From positions 1 through 54,852 of the forward strand of contig NMRA01001101.1 in assembly GCA_002633005.1 (NCBI GenBank): a stretch of 54,852 nucleotides of DNA, read 5' to 3'. Position numbers and translations under genes: made by a program. Origin of the DNA: Phoronis australis (lineage: Eukaryota; Phoronida; Phoronidae). The notes under the pieces were generated by a model. That model was not told the origin of the DNA. It saw only the letters and a program-made list of their open reading frames with translations, and did not search any database. Position 1 is the first letter of the stretch. Each line of letters opens with the position of its first letter. Shown one piece after another: positions 35,034-48,406 of this stretch.

Positions 35034-35536
35034 ATATAGCTTCTGCTTTCGATTGTGTCCCTCACGACCTTTTACTTCACAAACTTTGATCCTATGGCAT
35101 TACTGGTAATCTTTTAAACATGATCACCTCATATCTCTCCGAAAGAACATACAGTGTTCGTGTCGACGGCGTACTTTCAACTTTATCCCCTCCTGGATTT
35201 GTAAACGCAGGTGTACCGCAGGGTAGCGTATTGGGCCCTCTTCTCTTCCTGGTTTATATTAATGACCGGCTTCCTGATAACCTGTTTTGTAGCACATACC
35301 TTTATGCAGATGACACGGCGCTTTTTTACCCCTTCGCAGGGAGCAGCCCTGAATGTTCTTTGCAGCTTCAACACGACTTGAATAAACTAAGCTATTGGTC
35401 ACAAGAATGGAGAATGAATTTTAAACCAGAAAAAAGCGTTGACTGCACCTTCTCCAAATCTATTAATGCTCCCTTAAACTTAATGATGAAATCATTCCTA
35501 GAAAACAGTCGCACAGACATCTGGGTATACTGTTAG
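35034..35536 (+). pseudogene. LINE ORF2: reverse transcriptase core with YADDT
   Basis: After the frameshift the RT continues: a short AFDCVPHDLL piece (first catalytic Asp), [37 protein letters not shown] and [10 protein letters not shown]. The last contains the two catalytic aspartates, intact here. The thumb start [14 protein letters not shown] follows. The frame ends at 35536 and the next part ([15 protein letters not shown]) is in another frame, so the copy is dead despite an intact active site. Confidence 0.88.
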
Positions 35537-36474
35537 ATGAAAAACTGTCATTCACCCCTCACGTTCGGGAGCTCGTACAGAAAACTCAGGAACTAATTAA
35601 CCCACTTAAGCTTGTCTCTTGTCATCTGAATTCTACACATGTACTTCCACACATTGATCATTGTGATATTATATATCAGTCTGCCAATACGGGTGCACTC
35701 CAACATTTGGAGAAGTTACAATATCAAGCCGCCTTACTCATAACCGGAGTTTACAGAGGATCCAATTGTGTTAAGGTTTTGAATAGTCTCAAGTGGCCCA
35801 AACTGTCTACTCGACGCAATCTTCACATGACCACATTTACTTTCAAGGTAATAAACAATGTAGACAACGTGTCTGTCAAAAAATATTTGATCTATATACT
35901 AGACAATGCCATCGTAGTGATTTGAGATCCTCCACCCCATATGCAATTCCTCCGTCGTTCAGTCAGGCATTCAGAAGGTCTACAGTCATGATGTGCATCA
36001 ACAACTGGAATTCTCTTCCAGTTTCTGTTTAGGAAAGCAACTCTTTTACGAGTATAAAAATAATTTTAGAACTGTTTTTCATAATTTTGATAACTCAACA
36101 CCCTTGACTCAATTCTCCCTTACCCGCGATAACGAAATAGCATTGTACAGATCAAGATGTGGCCTTTCCTCAACTCTGATAAGTTCAGGCACAACTTTAG
36201 CAATGTCTCTCCAAACTGTAAATGTGGTGACCATCAATCTTATCCTCATATTTTCTTCAAATGTCCGCTCATCGAATCCCTGAGAGACTCACTCTTTCGT
36301 GCACTCAATGATAACCAATCAATTGTTAACGCTCTCAATTCTTGTAATAATATCCCTACTAGAGTTACATTATTACTGAAAGGTAGTCCTAACCTTGACT
36401 TCTTTCTCAACGAATTCCTCCTAAGCAACGTTAGCAAATTTTTATGTACCGCTTATCAATATTGTTGCATCTGA
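35537..36474 (+). pseudogene. LINE ORF2: C-terminal region with CCHC-like motif
   Basis: Short frames carry the rest of ORF2: [40 protein letters not shown] (typical of CR1-group C-terminal regions), FRRSTVMMCINNWNSLP, and finally CKCGDHQSYPHIFFKCP. This last motif spaces cysteines and a histidine as in the terminal CCHC-like motif of many LINE ORF2 proteins. At least three frame changes occur. The stop lies at 36472-36474. Confidence 0.75.
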
Positions 36475-36610
36475 TTTCCCTACATGAATCTGTACATATT
36501 TTGTTTTTATATATCTGTAATAGCATATCTAAGTATTGGAATACTTATTTTAGATACTACTTAATTGTATATACCTCTATGTATATCAGTTTCATTTATG
36601 CATTATTTAC

Positions 36611-36643
36611 AACCCAGATATAATGCTTCGCGGTTTCTGGGTT
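36611..36643 (+). other. 3'-UTR stem-loop of the LINE
   Basis: AACCCAGA (36611-36618) and TCTGGGTT (36636-36643) form a perfect 8-bp stem with a 17-base loop, shortly before AATAAA at 36679. Stem-loops at this place are recognised by the reverse transcriptase in several LINE groups. Confidence 0.6.
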
Positions 36644-36720
36644 TGTTATTATTTCTTTGTATGTTCTGTGTATCCTTCAATAAATATGTATCACTCTTGT
36701 TACTGCATGGCTAAAAGTAC

Positions 36721-39700
36721 TGAATGAGTGAAAAATTATAATCAATAGTGGGGTATAATCATGATTGGAGCTTCTTTCCGTACTTAGAAAATATTTTGAC
36801 GTAAATATTAGAATACAAATTACTGCAAGTAATCACCTTAGGGATGGTCGCCATCTTTGCTCTGACATATTCTACTAGCTTCAATGGCGACCCGAGCAGA
36901 CTAGTGGAATGGCAAATCTGTTGACGATTTCACCAGCCGTCACAAGTCATATGTACTAAAGATGTGTATAAAGATGGGTCACCTTTTGTACAAGTATGGT
37001 ACACACTTTTCCGTGGTCTTTCAGTATAAACATGGGTCACACCTTTGAACCATTTGAATAAATACGGATCACAATTTTCAGACTTGCAAGGTATAACATG
37101 GTTGCAATTTTCAAAGTCCAGCAGCCCTTCCTAACCCCCTAACCGGATAGGCCTATCAGGTTTGTGCACCTGGGCAGTCAGTAAGTCGAAAGTTGTCAGC
37201 GAGAGGTAATACAATATTCCAAACTGACGTTATTACCTGTTGACCTAGACCAACAATTGTTATAAACATGAAGTAAGTTCATAGCAATTGCTACTGATAT
37301 CTTACTTGCACTGTTTTCAGATGATTTGTTTCCTGATACATTTGACGTTTTTCAATTGCTGTCAACGTGTTTCAGCTTAATGAAGTGATACTCAATTGTT
37401 TATTGTCGCTTTTAATAATAGACTATGATATGAGCTAAGAGCACCATTGTTCACCACATGTTTACTTCCGGACAAACAGTACAGGTCTTCGTTCTTAAAC
37501 AACTTGAGGCTGCCGTTACGCGATCATCTGATATTCATTTTTTTACGCCGCGTCGGTGGTCCTTATGCTCTTGAATATTTGGTAGTTGTCTAACCCCTAC
37601 ACAACACCACACTTTTTCATAGACGGCTCTTCGTATGCTAAAAAGGTGTGTATAAGCAGAGGTTCCAAAAAAGTTTTGCTGGTGGCGTGACTCATACCCA
37701 GATGTGCACAAATAGGGTTTCACGAAACTTATGAGCCACGTTCATGTGACGAAATCCAGAAGGGTTTTAAATTATCTTAAGGAAAACGCAAGAGACATGT
37801 TAAGTGCCAGAAACTTAGCAGGACGCATGGAAATTTCACTATTTGTCTACAAGAACAAAAAATGGCCTTACACGAAAGGGGGGAACCCCCCTCCCGACAT
37901 CCCCCCTCTCGGCGCCACGCGCCTCGGATTCGACCTTTGCGGGAATTCTAACCCCCTTTACTGAAAACGTAGATCCGCTACTGAGTAACGAAAATTGACC
38001 AAATGTACAAGAAGGAAATTCCCTATTCTTTGCAGTGACAGAAAGTGCTATTGATGAAGTTAAACAGAGTGTTTCAGAAAATTGGGGTCTCAAAACTGAA
38101 ACTTAATTTTTCGTGATATTGCATTGTTGATATTAGATCATATATTTTAGGTGATATCTCTGAACTGAAAGAGTAGCCTCAATTCTCTTGTCAGTGAGAG
38201 TAATTCCACATCACAAAAATGCCCAAATTCGAGACCCACGTTTAGCACTAAATATATGAGACAAGTTTTTTAAAAGCAATTATCAAAGATCAGTCTTAGA
38301 AGTGTCTACACAGCGAATTTCAACTTCAAATATATTCCGATATAGCAGGCAGGTTAAGCATCATCTTGCCACTTGTGACTGGCCTGAAAAGTGGTCTCGG
38401 AGTTTTCTCCCCTGCTGGAAATTTAAACGTACCTAAGAGTTTCAAATTTCATTTTCTTACTAACCTTACATGAGTCTTTATGACCATCAATGTCAAACTT
38501 TGTCACCAGTTTTCCAAGTTTGATCTTTTGCCGTTCCAAAAGAGCAGTTTTACTGACATGGAAAAATGCAAAATATGCCTTTTTAGACAAATAGGTCATA
38601 TCTCGGTAACCAAAGGTCATTGAGTGCAAATATTGCAGCGGTGTACTTTGGGCCAGCATCCCAACACATGCAAAAAATATTAGTTCTGTATGAATTTTTG
38701 AGAAAATAGTGATTTTTCATCTTCATATGGTTTTTATATGGAATCAATCTTAACTTTTTTCAGATCGTCTGAGTCGGTGCAGGTCATCAGGAGAGTCAAT
38801 GATCGTTTTGACCTCTTTTTCACCGCGCAGAAGATTTTTTCCGCCTACAATCAAGTTATTCACACTTCGTGGTCTCGTTTGATTGTCTGAGGAAGCTTGA
38901 AGTATAGTCTTGTAAGAACATCATTTATGAGCACATACGATTCTGTAGCTGGGTTTTGTTTTGAACAGGAGCGGTTCCAGGATTTGAGTTGGGGGGGCAG
39001 GGCGGAGTATTACCCAGGATTTTTCCCATCAGACATTCGCACTCCCGAACTGCCAAATGTAATCTGGGAAAACTTTAGGGGGCGGCCATGGTCTCTTGGC
39101 ACCCCTTTAAATCCGCCATCGTTGAGGGCCTTTTTCTTAATTATTTCTGATCATTTGTATCACGTCTCAATAACTTAACGATAATGAAGTATGAATAGAA
39201 CATTTGTTCTATGTCGGCTGAGATGGTGTATTGCTCTCTACACATTCTGATTAGAATTCCAGGGCCTGGCACTGAGCTCCATTCAGCGATAAGCTCCGGT
39301 ATTCCGGAGCTCTCTCGCTGATATAGCAGAGTAAAGTATAGACATTTTCTCCCAGACTCCCTTGTTACCCTATTGTACCAACCACGCGCGTTCAAAGCCG
39401 ACGAAAAACATTAAGCCTACTCTAATCGTCTGCACGATTTTGTCATTTACGCAAACTCCATTCTGGCGAAGTTGAGTGCGTACGGCCCGATTAGATTACC
39501 AGTACGTGAAGCCCTTCAAGCAAATTCAGTGTGCTCCTAACAATTCGTTTTTGCTGAAGACTGAGTAGACCGTCAGCTCAGGGCACTTAGCATTGAACGA
39601 GATACCAACGTTTGACCACCCGGGCCCTGAAAGTGCACACCAGTACTACAGAAATGAGTGTCTGCCGGAGTCTTCACTTTGGATCTATGTGGCCCCTGGG

Positions 39701-40803
39701 ACACCATCCGAAGGGGGCATGACTGATCGGTTAGATACTCGAGGTACTGGCTAAAACTGACTTGTAATGAACATGAACAATCGTGCCACACTATGTTTGT
39801 TAATCACTTGCTTCCTCCATCAATTTCAATAACTACATAATTGTCTTTGTCAATGTCAAGTAAGAAAGATTTAATGGCTTTAATTTTTGATATTTTTGTA
39901 TAATGTGTCATTGTTATTCGAAACAATACGTCATTTTGCATTTTACGGAAAAAACTCGGTTTCTGACAGGACTACAAACAGTATTATTTTCTGATTTTCG
40001 TAGAAATAGTCACATATGGCCCAGGAACTGAACCATGAAAACGGAGAATCGAGGATAAAAATGGAATTCAACTGAACCAAACAAAATTGGTGTTCAGTAC
40101 TGTGGAAAAATCGCTCATTTTAACCGGTTTTAAATCAGATTTTAGTGTTCAGTACTTCGACTGTTTAACCAAGGGAGAAATCCACTCCCGACATTGCCTG
40201 CGCTCGGTGCTATGCGCCTCAGATTCGCGCGATTCCTTCACTAAAAACGTAAATCTGTGTTGATGTACACGTGTTATGTATGCTACACTTGCCACGAAAT
40301 GAGATCACCTTGATCATTTTAGATGCAACTCTTATTTTGATAGCTACATATTGGCTCAGAATATACCCGCACAAAGCTATTTCGTTCTAAATGATATCGC
40401 AAACTTCAAATTGGAATAAATTATGTTAGCGTAGACATTTTCGATATGTTGACAGAAAGAAAATTGGATAAGTGTTGGGTCTTATCTCCTTCAGTATTAC
40501 GGCAGACGCTCGCTTAGTGGTGGATCTAGAACTTCTGCTGCCCGGAGGGTCAGAAGATAACGTTGTTCCCCAACCCCCCTCTACCCAACACCCAGCATCA
40601 CGCCAGCTTGGATGCCATCTCTAAGCTGTAGCTATGTGAACACTGCTTCCGTACCCATCCAATTCCATCAGGACACAATGGTCACAAATAGACTAGAGTT
40701 GTCAAACGTGATCCTAAAAAATTGATAGCCACACAGAAATCTTTGGTTTGACTTCCTAACCTTAGCACAGTGAGTTATACAAAATTCACACTTATCATGA
40801 CCA
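36721..40803. other. Spacer with scattered repeat ends
   Basis: No gene was recognised. An end of the 8181-10886 transposon family lies at 38725-38753 (TGGTTTTTATATGGA..., then TTAA); its partner end was not found. A block with CTCGGCGCCACGCGCCTC and AAACGTAGATCCGCTACTG (37895-37982) has a decayed relative at about 40186-40262. It looks like one end of a CAGTAGCGGATC-type element related to the MITE at 53591. Near 39295 there is a small perfect hairpin, AGCTCCGG TATT CCGGAGCT. Confidence 0.45.
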
Positions 40804-42300
40804 AAAACAAATTTCATGTTCTTGGGGATTAATTTCCAAGTCAGCTTACACGATATGGCAGATCAGAATTATTTGGCGAATTTGAAAGATATTGAATTAA
40901 TTTTGAAAAATAGGTCTTTCGAGAGGATTACAGTAATCAAAGCGCTAGCGGTTTCAAAAATTGTACATCTTCTGGAATCCTTGCCACAACCTTCGAAATA
41001 TATTCTAGAAAAACTGAACTCAGTGTTTTTTAAATTCCCCTGGCAAGGTCGCAATGACAAAATTGAGCACTCCCGAGCTGTTTGTAATTACAATGAAGGA
41101 GGTATCAGAATGATCAACATGTTTTCATTGTGTAAGGCTTTAAAGATTACCATGTTAACAAAATTTGTAAGCGGTCAGTCTAAGACTGCCGGTTTCTTTC
41201 ATTTGATTTTTCCTGAATTTAGAAATTTCGCTAAGTACGGAGTTGACTTTCTCAAGATAAAGTTGCCTAATACGGACAATCACTTCTGGAAAGATTTTTT
41301 GGAATGGGTAATCTGCCTTGGAAATTGTTTGAAGATAAAAAATCAGATTTTCCTAACCAACCTTAATGGTTTAGCAGTGATCTGCAGGCAGGAGGAAAAA
41401 GCATTTTCTACAGGAACTGGTGCAATAGAGGCATAGTCTTTATAAAGGACTTGTTTTCCCCAGACGGTAATATTTTGAACTATAGATTTATTGTGGATAT
41501 TTTAGGTATCAAAACGAGCTTTATGGAGTATAATAGTCTAATTTCAGTGATATCTAAGTACCAACAGAAATGTGGTATTGATAGAGTTGTTAATTTTGAT
41601 GCGAATTGTCCTGTTATGCCACCGATTTTAATGAAACTGAAAAATGGCGGGAGAGGGTGTCAACATATCTGTACACGATCAAATTATAGTTCCGAAGTCT
41701 CAAAGGCGGAGTCAAAATGGGTCAACGAAATGAACGTAAACACAACTAATTTCTCATGGGAAGATGTTTATTCCCTTCCATATAACACAACAAGAGACCC
41801 AAGAATTAGGTGGCTGCAGTTCAGATTCTTGACGAGAATTTTGACCACTAACTCTTTTTTAATAATTATTCAACTTACTGATGATGACTTGTTCCTTTTG
41901 TGAACAATCGAAAGAGACTTTGAAACACTTATTTTGGGAATGTGAAACAGTAAATTCATTTTGGACAAGAGTTAATAACGAAATTCTAAACAAAGCAAAT
42001 CCCCAGTGTGTCGGCACTCTCTTCTGCAACAACGTTATTTTTGTTTTTTTTTGATAAAAAAGAAAATTTTAAAAACATTGTTTTATTATTGAATAAACAG
42101 TTTATTTATATGCAAAAGTTTGAATCAAAAAGATTACTTCTAAGTAGATTTTTTAACTTCATCAAAGCATATTATACGAGTGAAAAGTATAATGCTCGTA
42201 AGGATTTGAATTTAGAATTTATACAAAAAGATGGTGTAACTTTGAAACGATTTTTCTTAGCAGTCAAGAGGATAAGTTATGGGTATGCGCGCGCGCGTGT
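40804..42300 (+). pseudogene. L1-type LINE, C-terminal end of ORF2 (5' truncated)
   Basis: The frame from about 40816 reads FLGINFQVSLHDM, NRSFERITVIKALAVSKIVH, FFKFPWQGRNDKIEHS and YNEGGIRMINMFSL. This is the classical sequence of blocks after the RT domain of L1-clade ORF2. A second frame (41451-41903) continues with VKDLFSPDG-type and PRIRWLQFRFLTRILTTNSF sequence. A third gives CSFCEQSKETLKHLFWECET (41885-41945), the terminal cysteine-histidine motif. The frame at 42008-42508 carries the last part (FKNIVLLLNKQFIYMQKFES). The copy lacks endonuclease and RT, is broken by frameshifts, and is a typical 5'-truncated insertion. Confidence 0.8.
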
Positions 42301-42509
42301 GTGTCTGTGGTGTTCTTTGTCTTTCTGTGATATTGTAATGTTTTTCTCATTGCCAATAGATATATATATATATAAAAAAAGAGATATACATAATTCGGGA
42401 TATAAACGTTTTCACTATGACGCTACTGTTCTCCATCGGGTTTTGATAATAACGAAACTAGAATACGCAATTAGTGGACTAAAACAAAATTTCTTTGAAA
42501 TACACTGAA

Positions 42510-45500
42510 ATTCAAATAAACACCTCAAAAAAAGTTTGGAAATTTTTGTTCAATAGTGCGTTAATGTGGTTTGTTTCCACTATCGATTGTGTAACGATAG
42601 CATATGCTTTCCAAATGTTTGTTAAAAGTGATGCTGGTGTTGCGCTAATGAATAAATAAGAGTTGTTCTAAGCAAACAGTCGAGTGTGGAATGGTCAGTA
42701 AAGTGTGGGAGAGAGAAACATTACGTCAAGTGTTTTGCTTGACCCTGTGTAATCACTGATTCCTGCCTCCGCCTCCAAACATCTTAGCCGACTCTCTGCA
42801 GATCAGCAGCAGAAACTGGCGAACAGTAAGTATATGTTATTTCTTGCGAAACGGTCGTTTGTTATACACGTAAATTCTCGAGCAAAAAACTATTTGTCCG
42901 AAAACGACCGCATTATGTTTATACAGTACAGATTCTTATATAACTGCTGTAGTGTTCTTCCTATAAACGAGATGATGTCACGAATTTACACAAAAATTAG
43001 TACATTTCGTTGTGTTGTAGTTTTAGATAATCGAAACAATTGAAATTTGTTATTCGTATGAATTAAAAAGTTAATGAAAACAACACCCCTAGCTTGGACG
43101 TCAAAAGAGACATGTTTTATTTTTGCGTATATCTTAGATATAGAGAAGGATAGATATATATGTATAAATCCAAAAAGTTCCAATACGAAACAAAAATATT
43201 TTACACCAGAAAAAAATTCCAATACAAAAACACAAATAATGTTTTACACAGAACATCAGAGTAGACAGTTGTCTTCCATCACAGTCCCACGAATGCTTCC
43301 AGATAGTTTTTTCACGAATGCATTAAAGTATTAAAGTTCTCACGAGCTGTTTTCTCTCGTGAACCTAATTTCTGTTCTCACGAACGCAACTCGTTCATCA
43401 TGAAACTTTTGTTTACGAGAAAGAAAATTTGTTTCGATACACGAAATAATACAGTTCGAGAAAAAGACTTGTGTTCGTGATAAAAGAACAGTGAGAATGA
43501 CGTACGATCCATGTGGGCCGAAGGTTGTCTACCACGAGGTATCTTTTATAAATTTAGTATAATGAATTAATGTAACAAAACATTCGCCCACTTATCTCGT
43601 TTAAAAGTACGATTTTTTAAATTAGATTTCGAAGGTGCAATAAAATGTTTTTGATCCTTTTTTGAAAAAAAAAAACACGAAAGTTTAAAGCACTTAGGGC
43701 TACAAAAGTTGTCTCAACGTGATTATTTATGGGCTTATATATGTCTCTCAGTTCGTTTTCTTGAGACCATGCTTAGGGCAAAGAATGACGGGACGAGTCT
43801 TCGAAGTCTGTCTTGAATCTCGCCTTCCGTTCACGAGTATCCATCAACAACTAAAACGCAACTTTTTAAACACGCTTTCTAGTTAAACTAAGAGTAAAAA
43901 ATGTCAAAAACAACGTAACTTTAGCTCCAAAATCTTTTCATTCATAAGTTTTACCACAATGTTTGAGACAAAATTAAATCACAAAACTTGAGCCTTTCCT
44001 CTAAAAATTTTAATCCAATAAACACTTTCAAAATTAGTTTTCAAAACTGGAAGCTTCAGGGTAAAAACGTACAACCCAAAATAAGAATAGATGCGAATCG
44101 GAACCGTGGCCCTTTGAATACAGTATTAATATACTAACAAAACAATTTGTTTTGATATGTATAATGCTTCATGTCAATTTTATTTCATTTGTGCTTTATT
44201 TAACCGTTTAAAATTTAGTCCAGAACCGCGATTTAATTGAAGTTAACTTTTTAACGCAATTTGTTTTTGTCACTGTAACTGATCCGTGGAATATTAAAAC
44301 GACTTCTCACACAACTTATGCCGATGGAGAGTCGCTCTGAGACCATGAGCTGACCCCAGACAGTAATTAATATTTACCTATCCATATATTTAATATACGA
44401 TTAGAAGACTGACATAGTGGTATAAGTACTTCAATATGTAAATATTAAATAAATAAACCTGACACCTTAGAAAAATAATTAAATCGTTGCTACATGTCTT
44501 CAAAGATTAGAACATGATAAACAAGTTAATAGTGTTTAAGAAATGACTATATGTAAATATATATATGTGTAAATGTGTGCGTCTAAGTTTGCAAAACTAG
44601 CAGTGTTTCTGTGTAATAGTGCAATATGTATATGGTTATTTACGGTAGACATAATTGTAAGTGAAAAAGCTCCAGTCATTGCACGGTGAGAAAAAATCTG
44701 AAATCTTGTTCCTGTCCAGCAAAAGAGGGTGTGTTTATCTTATCTAGAACTAAGACGGTATTTTATTTTCAAAGATAACTTCAGAAACATGAAAACGTAA
44801 ACAGTGACTTGCCACGATTGGCTTGTAAAATGGAGTTTTCAGTAATAGGGTTGTAGTCGCGACAAGTAACAATAAAGTATCGTAAGAGATCTGGCGAACG
44901 ATAATTTCTTATCGGTCTGTTGTTTCGGTTGTGATAGCAATTCTAACTCACTGCTAACTTCACTCCGTGATTACGTGAAATGCGCGCACAGATCTGATGA
45001 ATCATTACCGTGTGGCGTCTGAAGCTGTTTTGAAGTGCTTTTCTATCTCTTAGTTTTTGGATTTATTGATTGTATTGCGCGTTGTTTAGATGATTGAATG
45101 AGACGGAAGTATGAGGCAACTCGTGCGCTAACATTTGGCTTTTTGTCACCCCATTGTTGTAAGCGCGCCTTAGCCAGACTGTGTGCAGAGTAACCCGTCT
45201 ATTCACAAAACTTCATTAATGGGCGTCGCCCAGCAGCGCTGCTGAAAAAAAAAACGTATTCGGTATAGTTTCTCTTGCAATGCACCGATTTTAAAAATTC
45301 GAAGACGGCTAATATTCATTTTGTGGCCATCCTTATTTATTGGTTTCGACTTTGAAACAGATACGCTAAACAAGCGCGTTTGTTACGACCGCAATCATCT
45401 CATCCGATAGACATTCGGCCAGGCCCATGAATAGCCATCAGTTTACTTTGATGTGTGGTGGCGCCGTAAAGTCTTTGAAAAGTCGATAAATTTGCTGGTG

Positions 45501-45823
45501 AGTGTGGGGTGTGGGATGCACGCATTCTCGTCCACTTTCCTGCAAATAGTGTAAGCGTTCGAGTTACCATTTGAGGCAGAACATTTTTGCGGACAAAATC
45601 ATAAGAATATATAATCGAAACCACCCGTTTCAACATGAAATATTCTTTCATTGACACCCTCACCGGTTGAGATTGGGCAACTCGACCTTGGAATATGCCT
45701 GCAGTGATCAAAAACACCATGCTATTGTAGTCAGTTACACAGGCACCAGAAATTTGTACACGGGGAAGGGTCCGTTTGTGCACATTCTCGGGACACCTCA
45801 CCAGTGTCAGTAGGCACCGCTAC

Positions 45824-45827
<4 letters not shown>
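42510..45827. other. Spacer, nothing recognised
   Basis: AT-rich sequence with only short frames. It has a short alternating GC/GT run just before it (42286-42306) and no recognisable protein or RNA gene. Confidence 0.4.

Positions 45828-45912
<85 letters not shown>
45828..45912. repeat. (GT)n microsatellite
   Basis: About 42 GT units with a single A interruption near 45869. It borders the duplicated segment that begins just after it, and such a run is a likely cause of an assembly break. Confidence 0.97.
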
Positions 45913-45914
<2 letters not shown>

Positions 45915-46704
45915 AGGGAGTGAGAGGTAGACGCCAAAGTAGTCGTGACTCAGTGCATGTTCGTGACGTTTCACACCTTTTAAGGTGTAAAATTAAAATT
46001 GGTACACCACTTCATGAAGTTTGATTTGGAGTGTTTTTTAACTTTAATAAGGCTGAGAATAAAAGAAATGTTGATATTTAATCCCATACGCGTTGAATCT
46101 GTCGAGGGAAATACGTTAATGTTTTCCGTATTCACCCCCTCACTACTTCAACAGCGACCTCTGACATGGAAAGTTCAAAAGGTAGGTCAATGTCGACTCG
46201 ACGTCGATAGCTGGTTCGATCATCAAACTTTCGAAAAATAGTTTAAAATAATGCAATTGCAACAGTGTGAGTAACACTTGACATTTATTCAGGTCTCAGT
46301 CGTAACATCCAGAACAGGAATGTTAATTAGCTGGTGTTATGAGTATATGACAGTTCTGTCTCTGTTTTCAATTGCTAAAGTTATGTCGTCTTCAACCCAG
46401 GCGCCGATTCATCGGTAACGTCGGTCTCGTTGGGACATTCCCAGATGAAATGAATTCTCGATAGGATATGGCAATAGTATTTGTATGTATGTTGGATAAC
46501 CTATATATATCCCACTCGACATGGCGGAATAATGTCTCGTGGGATATTACTTCGTCAACGCCATTCTCTGTACGTTTTGTGTATTTTTTTCAACATGCAC
46601 ACAAGCAAAAATCCAGAATTAAATACAGCAAAACGGTGTTCTTATACGACAACTGTAGCTCTTCAGTTTGGTGAAAACACTTATTTGAAATATGACCACA
46701 AGCG

Positions 46705-48406
46705 TTAAAGGAGCATGCCACCCAAAAAACAACCTAATTTGTATCAATTCAGATCGAGTAGTTCTACTCCATATTGACACGTACGGTTGCGTTACCTGAC
46801 ACCTGACGGCAGACGGAGGTGTTGAAATTATCCAATGACGTCATCGGTTTCACACGCAGTCTGTTCAGCAGTTCACAACATGGGTTACTGGTGTCAGCTT
46901 ATCGCTTGAAGTCATCGTTGAACACCAATAAATCATCAAACTTCGATGTAAAACCCTTAAAAATACACCGAGATCTTATAAAAACGTGTTGTTTTATTTC
47001 GCTCTTACGCATTTATTGGTATTTGGACACACCGTAGCCTACAAAGTTCGACAGGCCAATAACTCGGGTCCGTAGCAGGAGTTTGGCGTCTGTTCGGAGA
47101 TAATTTCGAAGTATTTTCAATGAGATACAGACGGGAGAACCTAGATCTGTGTTGTTTAGACTTGCGATTTTTTGAGTTCTAAACACAAAACGCTTGTTAG
47201 CCTGGCCAGTGCCTCGGAGCCCGATCAGATCCGTCGCGGCCGGCCCGGGATTGACTCGTTATCCGCACCAGTGGCTCAGAAACTGATCAGACATCACGAA
47301 CATAAACCAGCCAAAGTTCAGTGGAAACTAAACTTCCAGCCAAGAAAATACTATACTAGTGAGCCAAAGTAATGTGCACCTGATTATGTTGGTAAATTAG
47401 CCACGAAACTGCAAATCTACTTACTCGTCGGGGGCCGCGAATTCTGAGGTTCCGCTTTGGCCACAGCACCGTCAGGGCAGACATTGTACATTGACAATCG
47501 TTATTTGAGTAATGTAAATGTAAATAAAGATTCCCCTAACACCTGGCCGTGGGATGGAAATCGACTTGTTTCACAACAGTTTCTGCAAGCAAACACGAAA
47601 TTTGCATGAGCTCACTAGGCCTAGGTGTCCCGTCAAATTAGTTTTACTGCACCTAAAGCCGGGTAACGCAGTGTATTATTCATTGTTGGCTTTTCAAATC
47701 CTTTGCACTCACGAACACTCCAAAGGAATTACAAATTGCATTTAATGAGACAGACTTCGTTTCAGTTTTATATAAGTATTGGTTAGGGTGAGAATAATAC
47801 ATTTTGAAACAGAACGCTCAGTAATAAACGCCAACATGGCAACTCGCAATCCCGACTTAGGACGAGCTAGAGCTCATCATTCCCGACTTCGCAGGTGGAT
47901 CGTTAAGTTTTACAGGCTATCAATTCGAACAGGAAAACAGTGATGAAGAAATACTAGAGAGGCGCCGTGAACAAGCTCGGACAACGGAACGTACATGTAT
48001 GGAGTTATTTGGTAAGCCGGCATTCGTAAGGCACTGCGACGTCTGCAGGGCACAGACACGGAGATGTTTCACGGCCTCATACTTGCTATTTACAGCGTAC
48101 ATTTCATTCTTCACTACCATGAGCCACTTCCTAAGCATTTCGGATTCTCGAGGAAGTAAAAAAAAAACGATATACCTGCTTTCCTCGCAGCTGCTTAGTT
48201 CGGACACGCGGGAACGATGCATCGCAACTTAGCTGCATTCACTCTGCATATGAGTCACTGACGTCGCTAGCGTCGTTTCTCACCTTCCTCACAGGTTAAC
48301 GCGACACCTCTTGGCAAGGTAAGGTCGACCGTATGCGAGGCGATGTGGATATAGACCGATTAAGACGGCAAAAAGACTAATTAAATCGGGTGGCATTCTC
48401 CTTTAA
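46705..48406. mobile_element. TTAA-flanked 1.7-kb insertion, TIR TTAAAGGAG.ATGCCACCC
   Basis: The left end reads TTAAAGGAGCATGCCACCC (46705-46723). The reverse complement of the right end (48388-48406) reads TTAAAGGAGAATGCCACCC, one mismatch in 19. The insertion is missing from the second copy of the surrounding sequence (49428-49449), where an unrelated TTTTTCAAATATTTAAAA stands. The empty site is thus not a simple single TTAA, and a small rearrangement or a different allele is needed. No transposase is recognised; a short frame at 47867-48060 is discussed separately. Confidence 0.7.
47867..48060 (+). pseudogene. Short coding remnant with YQFEQENSDEEI
   Basis: The plus strand reads LIIPDFAGGSLSFTGYQFEQ, then ENSDEEILERRREQARTTER, then FVRHCDVCRA. 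The YQFEPE-plus-acidic pattern at a protein start is common in invertebrate repeat-borne proteins with a P2X7-like cysteine-rich domain, but the cysteine-rich block itself is not convincingly present. It lies inside the TTAA-flanked insertion and may be a degraded cargo or transposase-related exon. A stop occurs just upstream and no methionine start is evident. Confidence 0.2.

Larger units (their letters stand above)
31225..36720 (+). mobile_element. CR1/L2-like non-LTR retrotransposon, nearly complete, decayed
   Basis: An ORF1 remnant, a long pyrimidine-rich spacer, an ORF2 with a 2A-like peptide, an endonuclease, a reverse transcriptase and a CCHC-like tail, then a 3' untranslated region with a stem-loop and AATAAA (36679-36684), occur in the order expected for the CR1/L2 group. 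Several frameshifts and stops inside ORF2 make this copy inactive. The 5' boundary lies just after the 28.0-31.2-kb tandem repeat; the exact ends and any target duplication could not be fixed. Confidence 0.85.

Noticed and set aside
45731-46024. Open frames rich in TH or VC repeats
   Set aside because: Produced by the (GT)n microsatellite.
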